NCBI GenBank assembly: GCA_029834535.1
Contig: JAQMWT010000464.1
Coordinates: forward strand, 1 to 64,000
Length of the DNA stretch: 64,000 bases
Direction: 5' to 3'
Source: Chrysophaeum taylorii
Lineage: Eukaryota; Sar; Pelagophyceae; Pelagomonadales; Pelagomonadaceae
Shown here one piece after another: positions 40,152-48,740 of this stretch (the first letter of the stretch is position 1; every line of letters starts with the position of its first letter). A model generated the notes under the pieces. It was not told where the DNA came from and searched no databases. It was given only the letters and a program-made list of their open reading frames with translations. The position numbers and the translations under genes are program-made.

Positions 40152-41960
40152 ATGACGTCAGAGGAGGAGGGAGGGAGGGAGGGTCCCATGCCCGAGGCGG
40201 CCCCTAAAATCATAATTCGATGGAGAAGTGTGACGTCGTCAGTGGTTCCCTCCCGAAAGAAGCGAAGAAGCAGGGTTCGATATTTCGTCGTTTCTGGGAC
40301 ACCAAACAAAAGGAGCGAGAAGAATGGGTGCGCGATGTTATCTTATTATAATAATAATGGATCCCTCCCTTTACGTCGATTCGAATCCACCGCAGGGAAC
40401 AGCCACGGGCACCAGAAGGATGAGGAGCGGAGGGCCAAGGGGCGCGACTCGCGGCGGTCGTCGTCGCCCGTGCCTTTTTCGACGACGACGAAACACGAGG
40501 TCAGGCGCAAGGAGGAGCATAGGACGCCTTCGGCGAAATCCGTGCAGCTCGTGTACGAAATCGACGGGAAGGTGCTCGGGCGAGGGCACTACGGCGTCGT
40601 GCGGAAATGCAAACACCGCGAGACGGGCGAGGTGTGCGCGGTGAAGTCGATCTCGAAGAAGCGAATCTCCAGACCCGAGGTCCTCAAGCGCGAAATTTCT
40701 ATTCTGAAGACGGTCGAGCATCCAAACATCATAAAAATCCGCGACGTGTTCGAGGACTCGCACCACGTCTTTATCGTGACCGAGCTGTGCACGGGAGGCG
40801 AGCTCTTCGAACGCATCATCGAGAAAACGAACACGGCGGAGGGTCACTATTCGGAACACGACGCGGCCCACATCGTCAAGCAGGTGCTCGGGGCGATCTC
40901 GTATTGCCACGACATGAATATTTGCCACCGCGACTTGAAGCCGGAGAATTTTCTGTTCGAAACGAAGGACGCCTCGATAGTGAAGATAATCGACTTTGGC
41001 CTGGCGCGCGTCGCCGACGTCGTCGACGACGTCGCGGACAGGCCGAGAGCGAGCAGCATGCACACGCGCGTCGGGACCCCGTACTACATCGCCCCCGAGG
41101 TCCTCGCGCGGGACTACACCAGGGCCTGCGATTTGTGGTCGATCGGAGTCATTACCTACATCTTGCTCTGCGGCTACCCGCCCTTCAACGGCGACAGCGA
41201 CGTCGCCATATTCGAGAGAGTCAAGCGCGGGCTCACCGCCCGCAGCTTTCCCAAGGAAGACTGGGACGAGATTACCCAGCCGGCCAAGGAATTCATTCAA
41301 AATCTCCTCTCCTTGGACGCTTCGAAGCGAATGACGGCCAAAGCAGCCCTCGAACACCCGTGGATCGTCGCCAACGCCGACACGCTCCCCGGACAGACGG
41401 CCGAGGTCGCGGCCGTCAAGCCGGTCAAGCCGAAAAAGGAACGCAACTCGAGGAAACTCAACGGCGACCAGCTTGCGAATCGCCTCAAAAATTTTGTCGG
41501 TATGAGCCGCCTCAAGCAGGTCGCCCTCAACGTCCTCGCCCACCATCTCACCGAGAAGGAAATTTCGGAATTGTCGCACATTTGGAAGCAAGTCGACAAA
41601 GACCGGAAGGGCCTCATCACTATCCAGCAGCTTCGCGACACCCTCGAGCAAAACGGCCACGTCTGCACCGAAGACGAGATGAGCCAGGTCCTCGAGGGCA
41701 TCGACACCGACGGCAACAACGTCATCGACTACTACGAGTTTGCCGCGAGTCTCCTCGCGAGGAATCAGACCATTCGCGACGATCGTATCAAGGAGGTTTT
41801 CGAGGCAATCGACTCAAAAAACAAGGGCTACATCGAGCTCGCCGACATCAAAGAGATCATGGGGTCCGACGCCCACGCCCTCGAGCTTCTGGGGGACGAC
41901 TTTCCGCCCTCGGGCAAAATGGACCTCGACCAGTTCAGAGCCAAGCTCGCGGACATGTAG
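40152..41960 (+). CDS. Calcium-dependent protein kinase (CDPK)
   Basis: 602 residues. A basic, Ser-rich N-terminal region (1-130) precedes a full Ser/Thr kinase: glycine loop GRGHYGVV at 143-150, Lys165 in AVKS, HRDLKPEN at 259-266, DFG at 281-283, APE at 314-316, DLWSIGVI at 327-334. A junction helix (about 433-465) and four EF-hand positions follow: VDKDRKGLI (481), IDTDGNNVIDYYEF (517, canonical), IDSKNKGYI (553, imperfect) and a degenerate last one (about 585). Calcium binding to the EF lobe would relieve autoinhibition. The frame is open upstream into the ankyrin gene, so the start is uncertain; the Met at 40065 is the alternative. No N-terminal Gly for myristoylation is visible with this start. 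Confidence 0.9.
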   Translation: MTSEEEGGREGPMPEAAPKIIIRWRSVTSSVVPSRKKRRSRVRYFVVSGTPNKRSEKNGCAMLSYYNNNGSLPLRRFESTAGNSHGHQKDEERRAKGRDSRRSSSPVPFSTTTKHEVRRKEEHRTPSAKSVQLVYEIDGKVLGRGHYGVVRKCKHRETGEVCAVKSISKKRISRPEVLKREISILKTVEHPNIIKIRDVFEDSHHVFIVTELCTGGELFERIIEKTNTAEGHYSEHDAAHIVKQVLGAISYCHDMNICHRDLKPENFLFETKDASIVKIIDFGLARVADVVDDVADRPRASSMHTRVGTPYYIAPEVLARDYTRACDLWSIGVITYILLCGYPPFNGDSDVAIFERVKRGLTARSFPKEDWDEITQPAKEFIQNLLSLDASKRMTAKAALEHPWIVANADTLPGQTAEVAAVKPVKPKKERNSRKLNGDQLANRLKNFVGMSRLKQVALNVLAHHLTEKEISELSHIWKQVDKDRKGLITIQQLRDTLEQNGHVCTEDEMSQVLEGIDTDGNNVIDYYEFAASLLARNQTIRDDRIKEVFEAIDSKNKGYIELADIKEIMGSDAHALELLGDDFPPSGKMDLDQFRAKLADM

Positions 41961-42211
41961 GACTAAACGACGACGGCATTTTTTTTTGAGGAGTTCTTTC
42001 CTTTCTTTTTCTCCCCCCTGCGACCGACGAACACGGCGGCGAAGCCACTCCTACTGCGCGGGGCACCTCCTCTCTTTCGTTTTCTTTTCCTTCTCGTCGC
42101 TTCGCCACCCTCCCGAAAAAAGAAAAAAAAAACATCTTTGACAGACAGAAAACCAACAACTTTGTGCTTTTGCTGCCCACCCCCCCGCGTTTTCTTTGAT
42201 TGCGAGTCTTC

Positions 42212-43481
42212 CTGACTACTAATCGACAGATGTTTGTTTGTTTGTTTGTCTGTCTGTCTGTCTTCTTAACTACTAATCGACAGATGTTTGTCTGTCTGTC
42301 TGTTTGTTTGTTTGTTTGTCTGTCTTTATATGTCGACTGCTAAGAGGGGGGGGGGGGTGTGTGGGGAGCATGAAGGATGTGGGTGGGTTTGTGGGGTATG
42401 AGGGATGTGCCTGACGGGCGGAGATAAGTACGCGGGACCTATTCGGGGTCATCGCCGAGGCGTGGGGCAGGCGAAGAGAGGACGGGCCCCGCCCGTAGGT
42501 TGTCTGTCCCTCGATTTAGGGTAAGGATCAGGTAGGCGCGAGAGTAAGGATCAGGTAGGCGCGAGAGCCAGACAGTGATCCTCCAAGCCGTCTACGGCGA
42601 CCTCGCAGACTATTTCCACGACCCGCGGCGGCTCTTTCAGCGCGCCATTCTCACGCCCCGTCGAAACGATGTTGTCGATGCTGACAACGCGCGCATGACC
42701 GCGGCCTTTTTTTCCCGGAGACGAGACGTCGGAGTTCTTTTCGGCTGACTACGCTTCGTCGGAAGACGACGCCTCGCTCTTTATAGTCGAGTTTTCAACT
42801 CCCTGACAACCAACGGCATGCTGACTTTGATCGCGAGGTTAAAGTCTTCGCAACCTCGACCCGTCGCACGGCCACTGCAACGGTACCAGATACATGATCG
42901 ATCGCGTCGTGTCGCCGAGGCTCCTCCAACCTGTATCCCTTAAGGCCCGCCTACGCCAAACGATCAACAAGAGCCAGGGCCAGACGCCCCGCGAGGTCGG
43001 CGTCCTCTTTCCCAAGCCCGTCTTCTGCCACGTCCAGCTCTACGTGGCTCTCTGTCGATCGGCATCCCCGAGGATATACTCATCTGGGTTGACGACTCCA
43101 CCCTACCCCACACGTGCTGCGCAATACTGGTAAGCCCCCTCACGGCGTCTACACGCGCACTGTAGGTGAACTTACTGGGACCAGGTGAACTTACTGGGGT
43201 TGGAGATTGGGACTAGGTGAGCTGAGTGACCAGGTGAAATTGGGACCAGGTGAACATACTGGGGTTTTTAGAGTAAAGGGTTTTAGAGTAAACTCAAAGG
43301 TTGGCGGCGCGTGCGGATCAAAGCAGCTTAGATTGGCGGAGGCGAGAGCGACGAGCTCAAAGGAGTTGGTGTGAGCTAGGTGAACTTACTGACCAGGTGA
43401 ACTTATATGAAACTTACTGGGACCAGGTGAACTTACTGGGGTTAGAGATTGGGACTAGGTGAACTTACTGGCCTGCACTTG
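42212..43481 (+). mobile_element. Helitron-like copy C
   Basis: The 5' part has ACTACTAATCGACAGATG twice with GTTT/GTCT microsatellites, then TCGACTGCTAAGAGG and a G-run (about 42334), then CCCTCGATTTAGGGTAAGG. Helicase remnants lie at about 42580-42860 and 42890-43130 (INKSQGQTPREVGVLF, QLYVALCRS). The 3' part holds GAACTTACTGGGACCAGGT-type repeats and ends TGGCCTGCACTTG at 43481. It ends only 9 bp before the ATG run of the next host gene. The first helicase piece is more mutated than in copies A and D. Confidence 0.72.
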
Positions 43482-43490
43482 TACGCTACA

Positions 43491-44474
43491 ATGATGATGA
43501 TGATGATGATGATGATGATGTGGTGCGTTGTGGTTGGGTTCTCGATCGACGGCCCACGGCGGTTGAAGTTCGCGCCGCGCGGCGCGCGGCTCGAAGAAGA
43601 TGAAGAGGCCGTGGTGATGATGCAAGTCGCAACCAAGAACCGCAGCTATTTCGCCGGTTTCTGGCGCGTCTGGATGATGGACGCGGAAGCAAACTACCGC
43701 GTGTTCCTGTCAATGGCGGGCGGGGTCGTCGCGCCCGGGCACAAGGAGGGACGGTGGCTCGCGACCTGCGACGAGAGCAGCTTGGAGCTCCGGGTGGAGC
43801 TCGCGGCGATCGTCTTGGTGACGTCCAACGCGACGCTCCTCTCCGGACGGCGGCGCGACCTGCGTTTCCAAGGCATCGTCCTCGAGGGCGCGACCGACTC
43901 GGACTATGCGGGGCGATGCGCTATGGAGTTCGCGTCGCCCCTCGTGTCCGACGCCGAAATCGTGAACGAGGCCCTGAGATACCACGCGAGAGCGTCGCGG
44001 TATGTTCCGGCGCCGCGATTCTCGCCGGCCAGCTTCGCGAGCCGCGAGTGGCGCCTCGTCGCGACCATCGACGACATGCCGGCGGTCTTTGATGTGGTCT
44101 TGATGGCCAACGGCACCTTCGCGTCGACGGGCGACGACAGAAGAATCGGGGGGGCGTGGGGCGTTTTCGACGACGACAATAACCGAGAACGACGAGACGG
44201 TCTCGGGTCCCACGCCTGGATCTGGATCCGCCGCTCCAAGTCGACCGGCCTCAATATGCACGCGGATCTCCGGTTCGACGGCCGCATCGACCTCGAGAAG
44301 ACCCCAACCCTCGAGGCCGAGCTCGCCCGGCGAACCGATCCCGTACCGGGCGGCGTCCGCGGGGTCGTCCTCTTCGGCGACATCCCGGATATGGAGTACT
44401 CCGCCCTCGTCGGGACCTTCCACCTGAGACCTCGCGCGGGGGATGTAATAATGATGACCAAAGGGGGGGACTGA
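43491..44474 (+). CDS. Secreted or membrane-inserted protein of unknown function with poly-Met start
   Basis: About 328 residues. The frame starts inside an (ATG)10 microsatellite, so any of ten Met codons could initiate. The following WCVVVGFSIDG is hydrophobic and could be a short signal peptide. The body has several beta-rich stretches, for example FRGIVLEG-like, REWRLVATIDDMPAVFDVVL and FASTGDDRRIGGAWGVF. The last of these resembles lipocalin-like or stress-protein barrels in which G.W..FD.....L is common, but I cannot assign a family. An FR...EG.......G segment appears twice. The upstream neighbour is the 3' end of Helitron copy C, 9 bp away, so promoter and 5' UTR must lie in the Helitron. 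Confidence 0.7.
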   Translation: MMMMMMMMMMWCVVVGFSIDGPRRLKFAPRGARLEEDEEAVVMMQVATKNRSYFAGFWRVWMMDAEANYRVFLSMAGGVVAPGHKEGRWLATCDESSLELRVELAAIVLVTSNATLLSGRRRDLRFQGIVLEGATDSDYAGRCAMEFASPLVSDAEIVNEALRYHARASRYVPAPRFSPASFASREWRLVATIDDMPAVFDVVLMANGTFASTGDDRRIGGAWGVFDDDNNRERRDGLGSHAWIWIRRSKSTGLNMHADLRFDGRIDLEKTPTLEAELARRTDPVPGGVRGVVLFGDIPDMEYSALVGTFHLRPRAGDVIMMTKGGD

Positions 44475-44545
44475 CGGACTTACTTTTTATAGCGCGCGCA
44501 CGCGAACGAACTCTACTTGACGATCGATCGGGCGGCAACAACAAC

Positions 44546-45976
44546 CTAGTTGCCGCAGCCGTGGCCGCGCTGGCAGCAGTCGACGACGACCGTCTTGTAG
44601 GCCTTGGAGTGCTCGTCGAGGGGGTGGTCCCAGAGGAAGTCACCCCAGAAGTCCGCGCCCTCCCGACAATTCGACTCGTTGAAGAAGGTGACGGACTCGC
44701 GGAACAAATCCCGGAAGGCGTAGTAGCACCCCGTGACCGACACGACCAAACCGAACGCGACGTTGAGCGCGACGAACGCTATTCCGAGCCTCGAGTAGCG
44801 CGACCAAAACACCTTGCAGTGGAGGATGAAGGGGACCCAGTATGTCAAAGCGGCGATTCCCAGAGCCCCCGCGATGTCGGTGAGCGGACCCAGCCCGGCG
44901 CCGACGAGCGCCCTCGCGGCCACGTACATGGCTACGACGTAGCACCCGCGGAAGGCGAACCGGACCAAAACGGGCGGCAGACCAACGATCCCCTTTCGGT
45001 CCTCCGCTCCCAGTCTGAGATTCGAGTTGCGCCAGGTGTCCGTGGGGAGGATGCCCCACGCCAGTTCGACGTTGAGGAAGAGGACAATCTGGCCAACAAC
45101 GAGCAACGGAACGGTCGTGATTGACGTAATCCACAAATACGCCTCGAGCCACGGCGTACGTCTCAAGTTCTCAGAAAAGTTCGAGCTAGCCGCGTTTCCG
45201 AACGCATAGAACCCGAGGGCCCCGGTCGCCGCGTAGGAGGGCGCCATAAAGGCGTACCCCGCGTCGACCGCCTTGAATAATTCCTTTGGGTTCGACATCT
45301 CTCTCGCGAGCTCCGGCAGCACCCCGTGACCCCCGTAGGCGAAGGCGATGTTCGAGAGGGCCGCCAGCGCCGAGCTCGTGGTGACTTGGGAGTAACACAC
45401 TTTCTTGTACTGGCCGTTGTCGGCGATCTGACCGAAGAACACCCCGAGCCCCAACGCTTGCGCCAACACGACCCCAAAGCTCAGGATCGTCGCTTCGCGA
45501 AAACTCGGGACGAGGGCGCACGGACCCAACAACACCGCGCTCGCGAGCATCCACCCTTCTTCGCACAGCGGCACCGACGGCAGCGTTTGTTGGTAGGTCG
45601 CGCCCGAATACGCGAGTTGAACCACGCCGGTGAGGAAATACGACAACCACTGCAGGACGACGATCGCCCGCGCCCCGTGCTCCCCGAACGCGGCGCGCCC
45701 CACTTCGGGGTACGACCCTGCGCCGCACTCCAGCACGATCTCGCCGATCATCCGCGCGGACACCCACGTCGAGATGCTCGACAGACACAGCCCAATGATT
45801 CCATAAGTCCAGCCCATCTGCCCAAACGCGTACGGCAGCTGGATCGCGCCCCACGTCACGCACATGAAGTTCAGGCACGTCGCGGGCCACGACGCGCGAC
45901 GCAGCCGAGAATCCCCATTCTCGGCGCCGCCGGCGGCGGCTTCATTCTCCGGCGGCACAAGCAGCTCATCGTCCAT
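44546..45976 (-). CDS. Amino acid/auxin permease family (AAAP) transporter
   Basis: 476 residues, about ten or eleven hydrophobic helices. The first helix region WPATCLNFMCVTWGAIQLPYAFGQMGW carries the family signature (N...G.G.L.LPYAF...GW). A central FAYGGHGVLPELAREMSNPKELFKAV matches the conserved helix 5-6 segment (F.Y.GH...P.I...M..P..F..A). Proteins of this family use the H+ gradient to import amino acids across plasma or vacuolar membranes. A hydrophilic loop (RNSNLRLGAEDRKG) and a Cys-rich C-terminal tail (VDCCQRGHGCGN) are present. The start at MDDELLVPPE gives the usual short acidic cytosolic N terminus. Tail-to-tail with the preceding gene, 70 bp apart. Confidence 0.9.
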   Translation of the reverse strand: MDDELLVPPENEAAAGGAENGDSRLRRASWPATCLNFMCVTWGAIQLPYAFGQMGWTYGIIGLCLSSISTWVSARMIGEIVLECGAGSYPEVGRAAFGEHGARAIVVLQWLSYFLTGVVQLAYSGATYQQTLPSVPLCEEGWMLASAVLLGPCALVPSFREATILSFGVVLAQALGLGVFFGQIADNGQYKKVCYSQVTTSSALAALSNIAFAYGGHGVLPELAREMSNPKELFKAVDAGYAFMAPSYAATGALGFYAFGNAASSNFSENLRRTPWLEAYLWITSITTVPLLVVGQIVLFLNVELAWGILPTDTWRNSNLRLGAEDRKGIVGLPPVLVRFAFRGCYVVAMYVAARALVGAGLGPLTDIAGALGIAALTYWVPFILHCKVFWSRYSRLGIAFVALNVAFGLVVSVTGCYYAFRDLFRESVTFFNESNCREGADFWGDFLWDHPLDEHSKAYKTVVVDCCQRGHGCGN

Positions 45977-46073
45977 TGGCTGCCGCTAGCCTAATAATAA
46001 TAATAACTGGGGTCCCAACTTTTCGGCATCCTTACGTCGTGTACAATATAAGGGACGTTGTGACGGGACATAT

Positions 46074-46121
46074 TGAAGAAGAAGAAGAAGAAGAAGAAGA
46101 AGAAGAAGAAGAAGAAGAAGC
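46074..46121. repeat. (GAA)n microsatellite
   Basis: About 16 GAA units in the 220-bp region between divergently transcribed genes (AAAP permease to the left, secreted protein to the right). Confidence 0.95.
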
Positions 46122-46197
46122 CTTTTCCTGTCTTCTCCGAGGGCACACTAATAATAATGGGGTTTCCCCCAGACGCGGAAAAGGGTAATTTTAAGAA

Positions 46198-47490
46198 GTG
46201 GGTCAACGGTTCGCCATGATTCTGCTCCTCGTCCTTTTCGGAGGGACAACAAGGACGAGAGCGCGACGCAGTAGGCAGGCGGCGCGGCGCTTTCCATCTC
46301 CCCCCGAACGCGTGATCGCTTCGGATATGATCAGCGATAGCGCGGTGGTGAGGGAGCTCAAGGCCGGCGACCCGCTCCGATACCTGGCCGTGTTAGAATG
46401 GCGATCGAAGGTCATCGTGTTCGGGAAACGGGGGGAGTGGCCCGACGCCGACAAAAACGAGCGCACCGTGGCGTTCGGGAGCGACCTCTCCTTGAGGCTG
46501 AGCGGCGGCGTAGAAGTGAACAACCGGTCGAACCTCGCGCATAACCTCGGATTGGCGGTCGTCGGGGACCGGCTGGTGGGGATCGGAGGACGGTACGCTC
46601 CGCGGAAGCACGCGTGGCAAGACGGCGCTGGGCGCGTCGTGGCCTCGGATCCCGGGATGATCAAGGAGCAGTGGGCGACGTCGTTTCGGGGGAGCGTGCT
46701 CGAGGGGGGACACCAGGGCTGCGTCGAGCGTCGCGTCGACTTCAAAAAATGCGAATTTGACGGCCGTTTTTCGGTAGTTCCTTTTGCCGGAAGCATCCTG
46801 GTGTATGCGCGGGCGAATTTGAATCCCGAGGGCGGGGGCAGGTTCGTCCAGGTAACCCGAGCCAACAGAGACCTCAGCCGTTTCGAGGAGCCGTTTCGAC
46901 CGATCCGATTCGCGAGCAGTACGGGAATAATAGAGGGACTACCGCGCGTCGCGGCCAACTACAGCGTGGACGTCGCGACGCGCTACGGGAATATCTACTA
47001 CGCTGCCGTCAACGCGAATCCCGCGGACCCCTCGACGCTCCTGGGGATATTCCCCTTGAGGGTCGAGGACGCCCCCGACGAGACCCGGGTCCCCCCTTTT
47101 TCGGCTCGCCAGCGCAAAGTCCCGGGCGTCGTCTGGAGCGAAGCGTATTTCGGTCCCGGCGGCTGGGTCCGGCACCACCCAACTCCCAACAGCAGCGCCA
47201 TCGTCATGGCACTCTCCTGCGACGGCGTCCACTTCTCGGCGCCCAAGCCTATCATCCGCGCTCTTCCGGCGAGCCTCGGCAGGACAAACGACCACCCCGT
47301 CGACGGGCTCCTCCGCCGCGGCCACCACGTCTTCCTCTACGTCCACGTCGGCGTCCCGGGGACCTTCGGCAAGAAACCCCCCGCCTTCCGCATGGGCCCG
47401 CCCTCCTCGATTCACCGCTACCGCCTCCGCCTCTCGGCACTCGAGAGATACTCCCGCGCCGCGAAGATAGGACTCGCGGGCTGCAGCTGA
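46198..47490 (+). CDS. Secreted protein, possible glycosidase-like beta-propeller
   Basis: 430 residues. The N terminus MILLLVLFGGTTRTRA (from Met7) looks like a signal peptide. Segments such as KKCEFDGRFSVVPFAGSILV followed by YARANLNPEGGGRFVQVT, with FEEPFRPIRF, and later NPADPSTLLGIFPL and ALSCDGVHFSAPKPI, resemble the blade pattern of five-bladed propellers of the GH32/43/68 superfamily (FDGR..., YAR.N, S.DG..FS.P.P). Catalytic acids could not be assigned with confidence, so the enzymatic role is a guess. Three N-glycosylation sequons (NRS, NYS, NSS) fit secretion. It ends 42 bp before the next gene on the same strand. Confidence 0.65.
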   Translation: MGQRFAMILLLVLFGGTTRTRARRSRQAARRFPSPPERVIASDMISDSAVVRELKAGDPLRYLAVLEWRSKVIVFGKRGEWPDADKNERTVAFGSDLSLRLSGGVEVNNRSNLAHNLGLAVVGDRLVGIGGRYAPRKHAWQDGAGRVVASDPGMIKEQWATSFRGSVLEGGHQGCVERRVDFKKCEFDGRFSVVPFAGSILVYARANLNPEGGGRFVQVTRANRDLSRFEEPFRPIRFASSTGIIEGLPRVAANYSVDVATRYGNIYYAAVNANPADPSTLLGIFPLRVEDAPDETRVPPFSARQRKVPGVVWSEAYFGPGGWVRHHPTPNSSAIVMALSCDGVHFSAPKPIIRALPASLGRTNDHPVDGLLRRGHHVFLYVHVGVPGTFGKKPPAFRMGPPSSIHRYRLRLSALERYSRAAKIGLAGCS

Positions 47491-47532
47491 TTTGCGGTCC
47501 GTTGTTGTGTATGTTGCCAAACCACCGGCGCA

Positions 47533-48474
47533 ATGGGCGCGACAATTTCAAAGACGCTCGTCTTCCAGCCCCCCGCGCTCCAAGGAACTTGGAACTCGAG
47601 CGAGGCCGTGTTCGCCAAGCACGTCGACACCACGCGGATGTGGCTTCAGACGCGCCTCGGGTCGTCGATCGAAGCATTCTACATCGACAGGCGCGCGCGC
47701 ATGACCGTGCTGTTTTCGCACGCGAATGCCGAAGACATCACCATGATCTACCCGTGGCTCCGCGAGCTCTCGAGCGCCTGTGCTGTCAACGTCCTCGCCT
47801 ATTCCTACACGGGCTACGCCAAGTCCCCGGGCCTCCCGTCGGAAAAGCACGTCTACGCCGACGCCCGAGCCGCTTGGGACTATCTCGTCTCGAACCGACG
47901 ACTCCGCCCCGACACCATCGTCTTGTATTCGAGATCCATCGGCTCCGGCGCCGCCGTCTATTTGGCCCAAACCCTCTGCAAACTAGGCACGCCGCCCGCC
48001 GGCCTCGTCTTGCAGTCGCCCGTCCTCAGCGTCTTCCGCATCGCCTTCTACTTCAGAATCACGCTCCCCGGAGACTTGTTTCCAAACATCGACCGCATTG
48101 CCGACGTCAGGTGTCCCGTCTTTGTCATGCACGGCACCCACGACGAGGTCGTCCCCTTCTGGCACGGCCAGGAACTCTTCCTCGCGACCCCCCTCCGCTG
48201 GCGCCACAAACCCTTCTGGATCAAGGGCGCGGGACACAACAACATCGAGCTCCTCCTCCGCGACTCCGGCCTTCTCTTTAAACGCCTCCGCGACTTCATC
48301 GACAAGGTCAACCGCCCCCCGCTCAAGCCCCAACAGTCGCCTAAAAAGTCATCTCCTCCCCCTCCCCCGCCCCCTCCTTCGACTACTTCTTCTTCTTCTT
48401 CCCTGCCGCCCCCCCGCAGCACTCCCGACCCGACGCGCCCCCTCCTCTCTTGCGACTCATCTCGGACCTACTAG
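47533..48474 (+). CDS. ABHD17-like alpha/beta-hydrolase (candidate protein depalmitoylase)
   Basis: 313 residues. Family landmarks: FSHANAEDI (62-70), LAYSYTGYAKSPG (88-100), the nucleophile Ser135 in LYSRSIGSGAAV, the acid Asp204 in HGTHDEVVP, and His235 in GAGHNNIEL. This arrangement is that of ABHD17/FAM108 enzymes, which remove palmitate from cysteines of membrane-attached proteins. The N terminus MGATISK has Gly2 and Ser6 and so fits N-myristoylation, whereas animal ABHD17 uses a Cys-rich palmitoylated N terminus. The C-terminal 55 residues are Pro/Ser-rich linker without a fold. All catalytic residues are present. Confidence 0.87.
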   Translation: MGATISKTLVFQPPALQGTWNSSEAVFAKHVDTTRMWLQTRLGSSIEAFYIDRRARMTVLFSHANAEDITMIYPWLRELSSACAVNVLAYSYTGYAKSPGLPSEKHVYADARAAWDYLVSNRRLRPDTIVLYSRSIGSGAAVYLAQTLCKLGTPPAGLVLQSPVLSVFRIAFYFRITLPGDLFPNIDRIADVRCPVFVMHGTHDEVVPFWHGQELFLATPLRWRHKPFWIKGAGHNNIELLLRDSGLLFKRLRDFIDKVNRPPLKPQQSPKKSSPPPPPPPPSTTSSSSSLPPPRSTPDPTRPLLSCDSSRTY

Positions 48475-48678
48475 GACGCCGCCGTTGCGCCGTTGCGCCG
48501 CCAAGGAACGGACCCTTTGTCAGAGGAGGCCAGGCCAGAAGGACTTCGGTACGTCATTTCTAGACAAGTGTAGTAAGTAGGCGTACATCATATCTGTAGT
48601 TAGTTTCTTTCGAAAGAATCCACGAGATTTTTGTTATAGAAACGGACCGCAAAAAGAAACAAACACTGTCTTCTCGCA

Positions 48679-48703
48679 ACAGCAGCAGCAGCAGCAGCAG
48701 CAG
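48679..48703. repeat. (AGC)n microsatellite
   Basis: Eight AGC units in the short intergenic region upstream of the sulfotransferase gene. Confidence 0.9.
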
Positions 48704-48740
48704 TTACGCCGTCGTAAGTTAGGTCGAGCGCTATTATTAT

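Noticed and set aside
40371-41989. Long frames opposite and out of phase with the CDPK
   Set aside because: Codon bias with G/C third positions leaves the other frames open. Only the CDPK frame has kinase and EF-hand motifs.
45186-45994. Two frames of more than 200 residues overlapping the AAAP permease
   Set aside because: Charged, Arg-rich translations without family similarity, produced by the permease codon bias.
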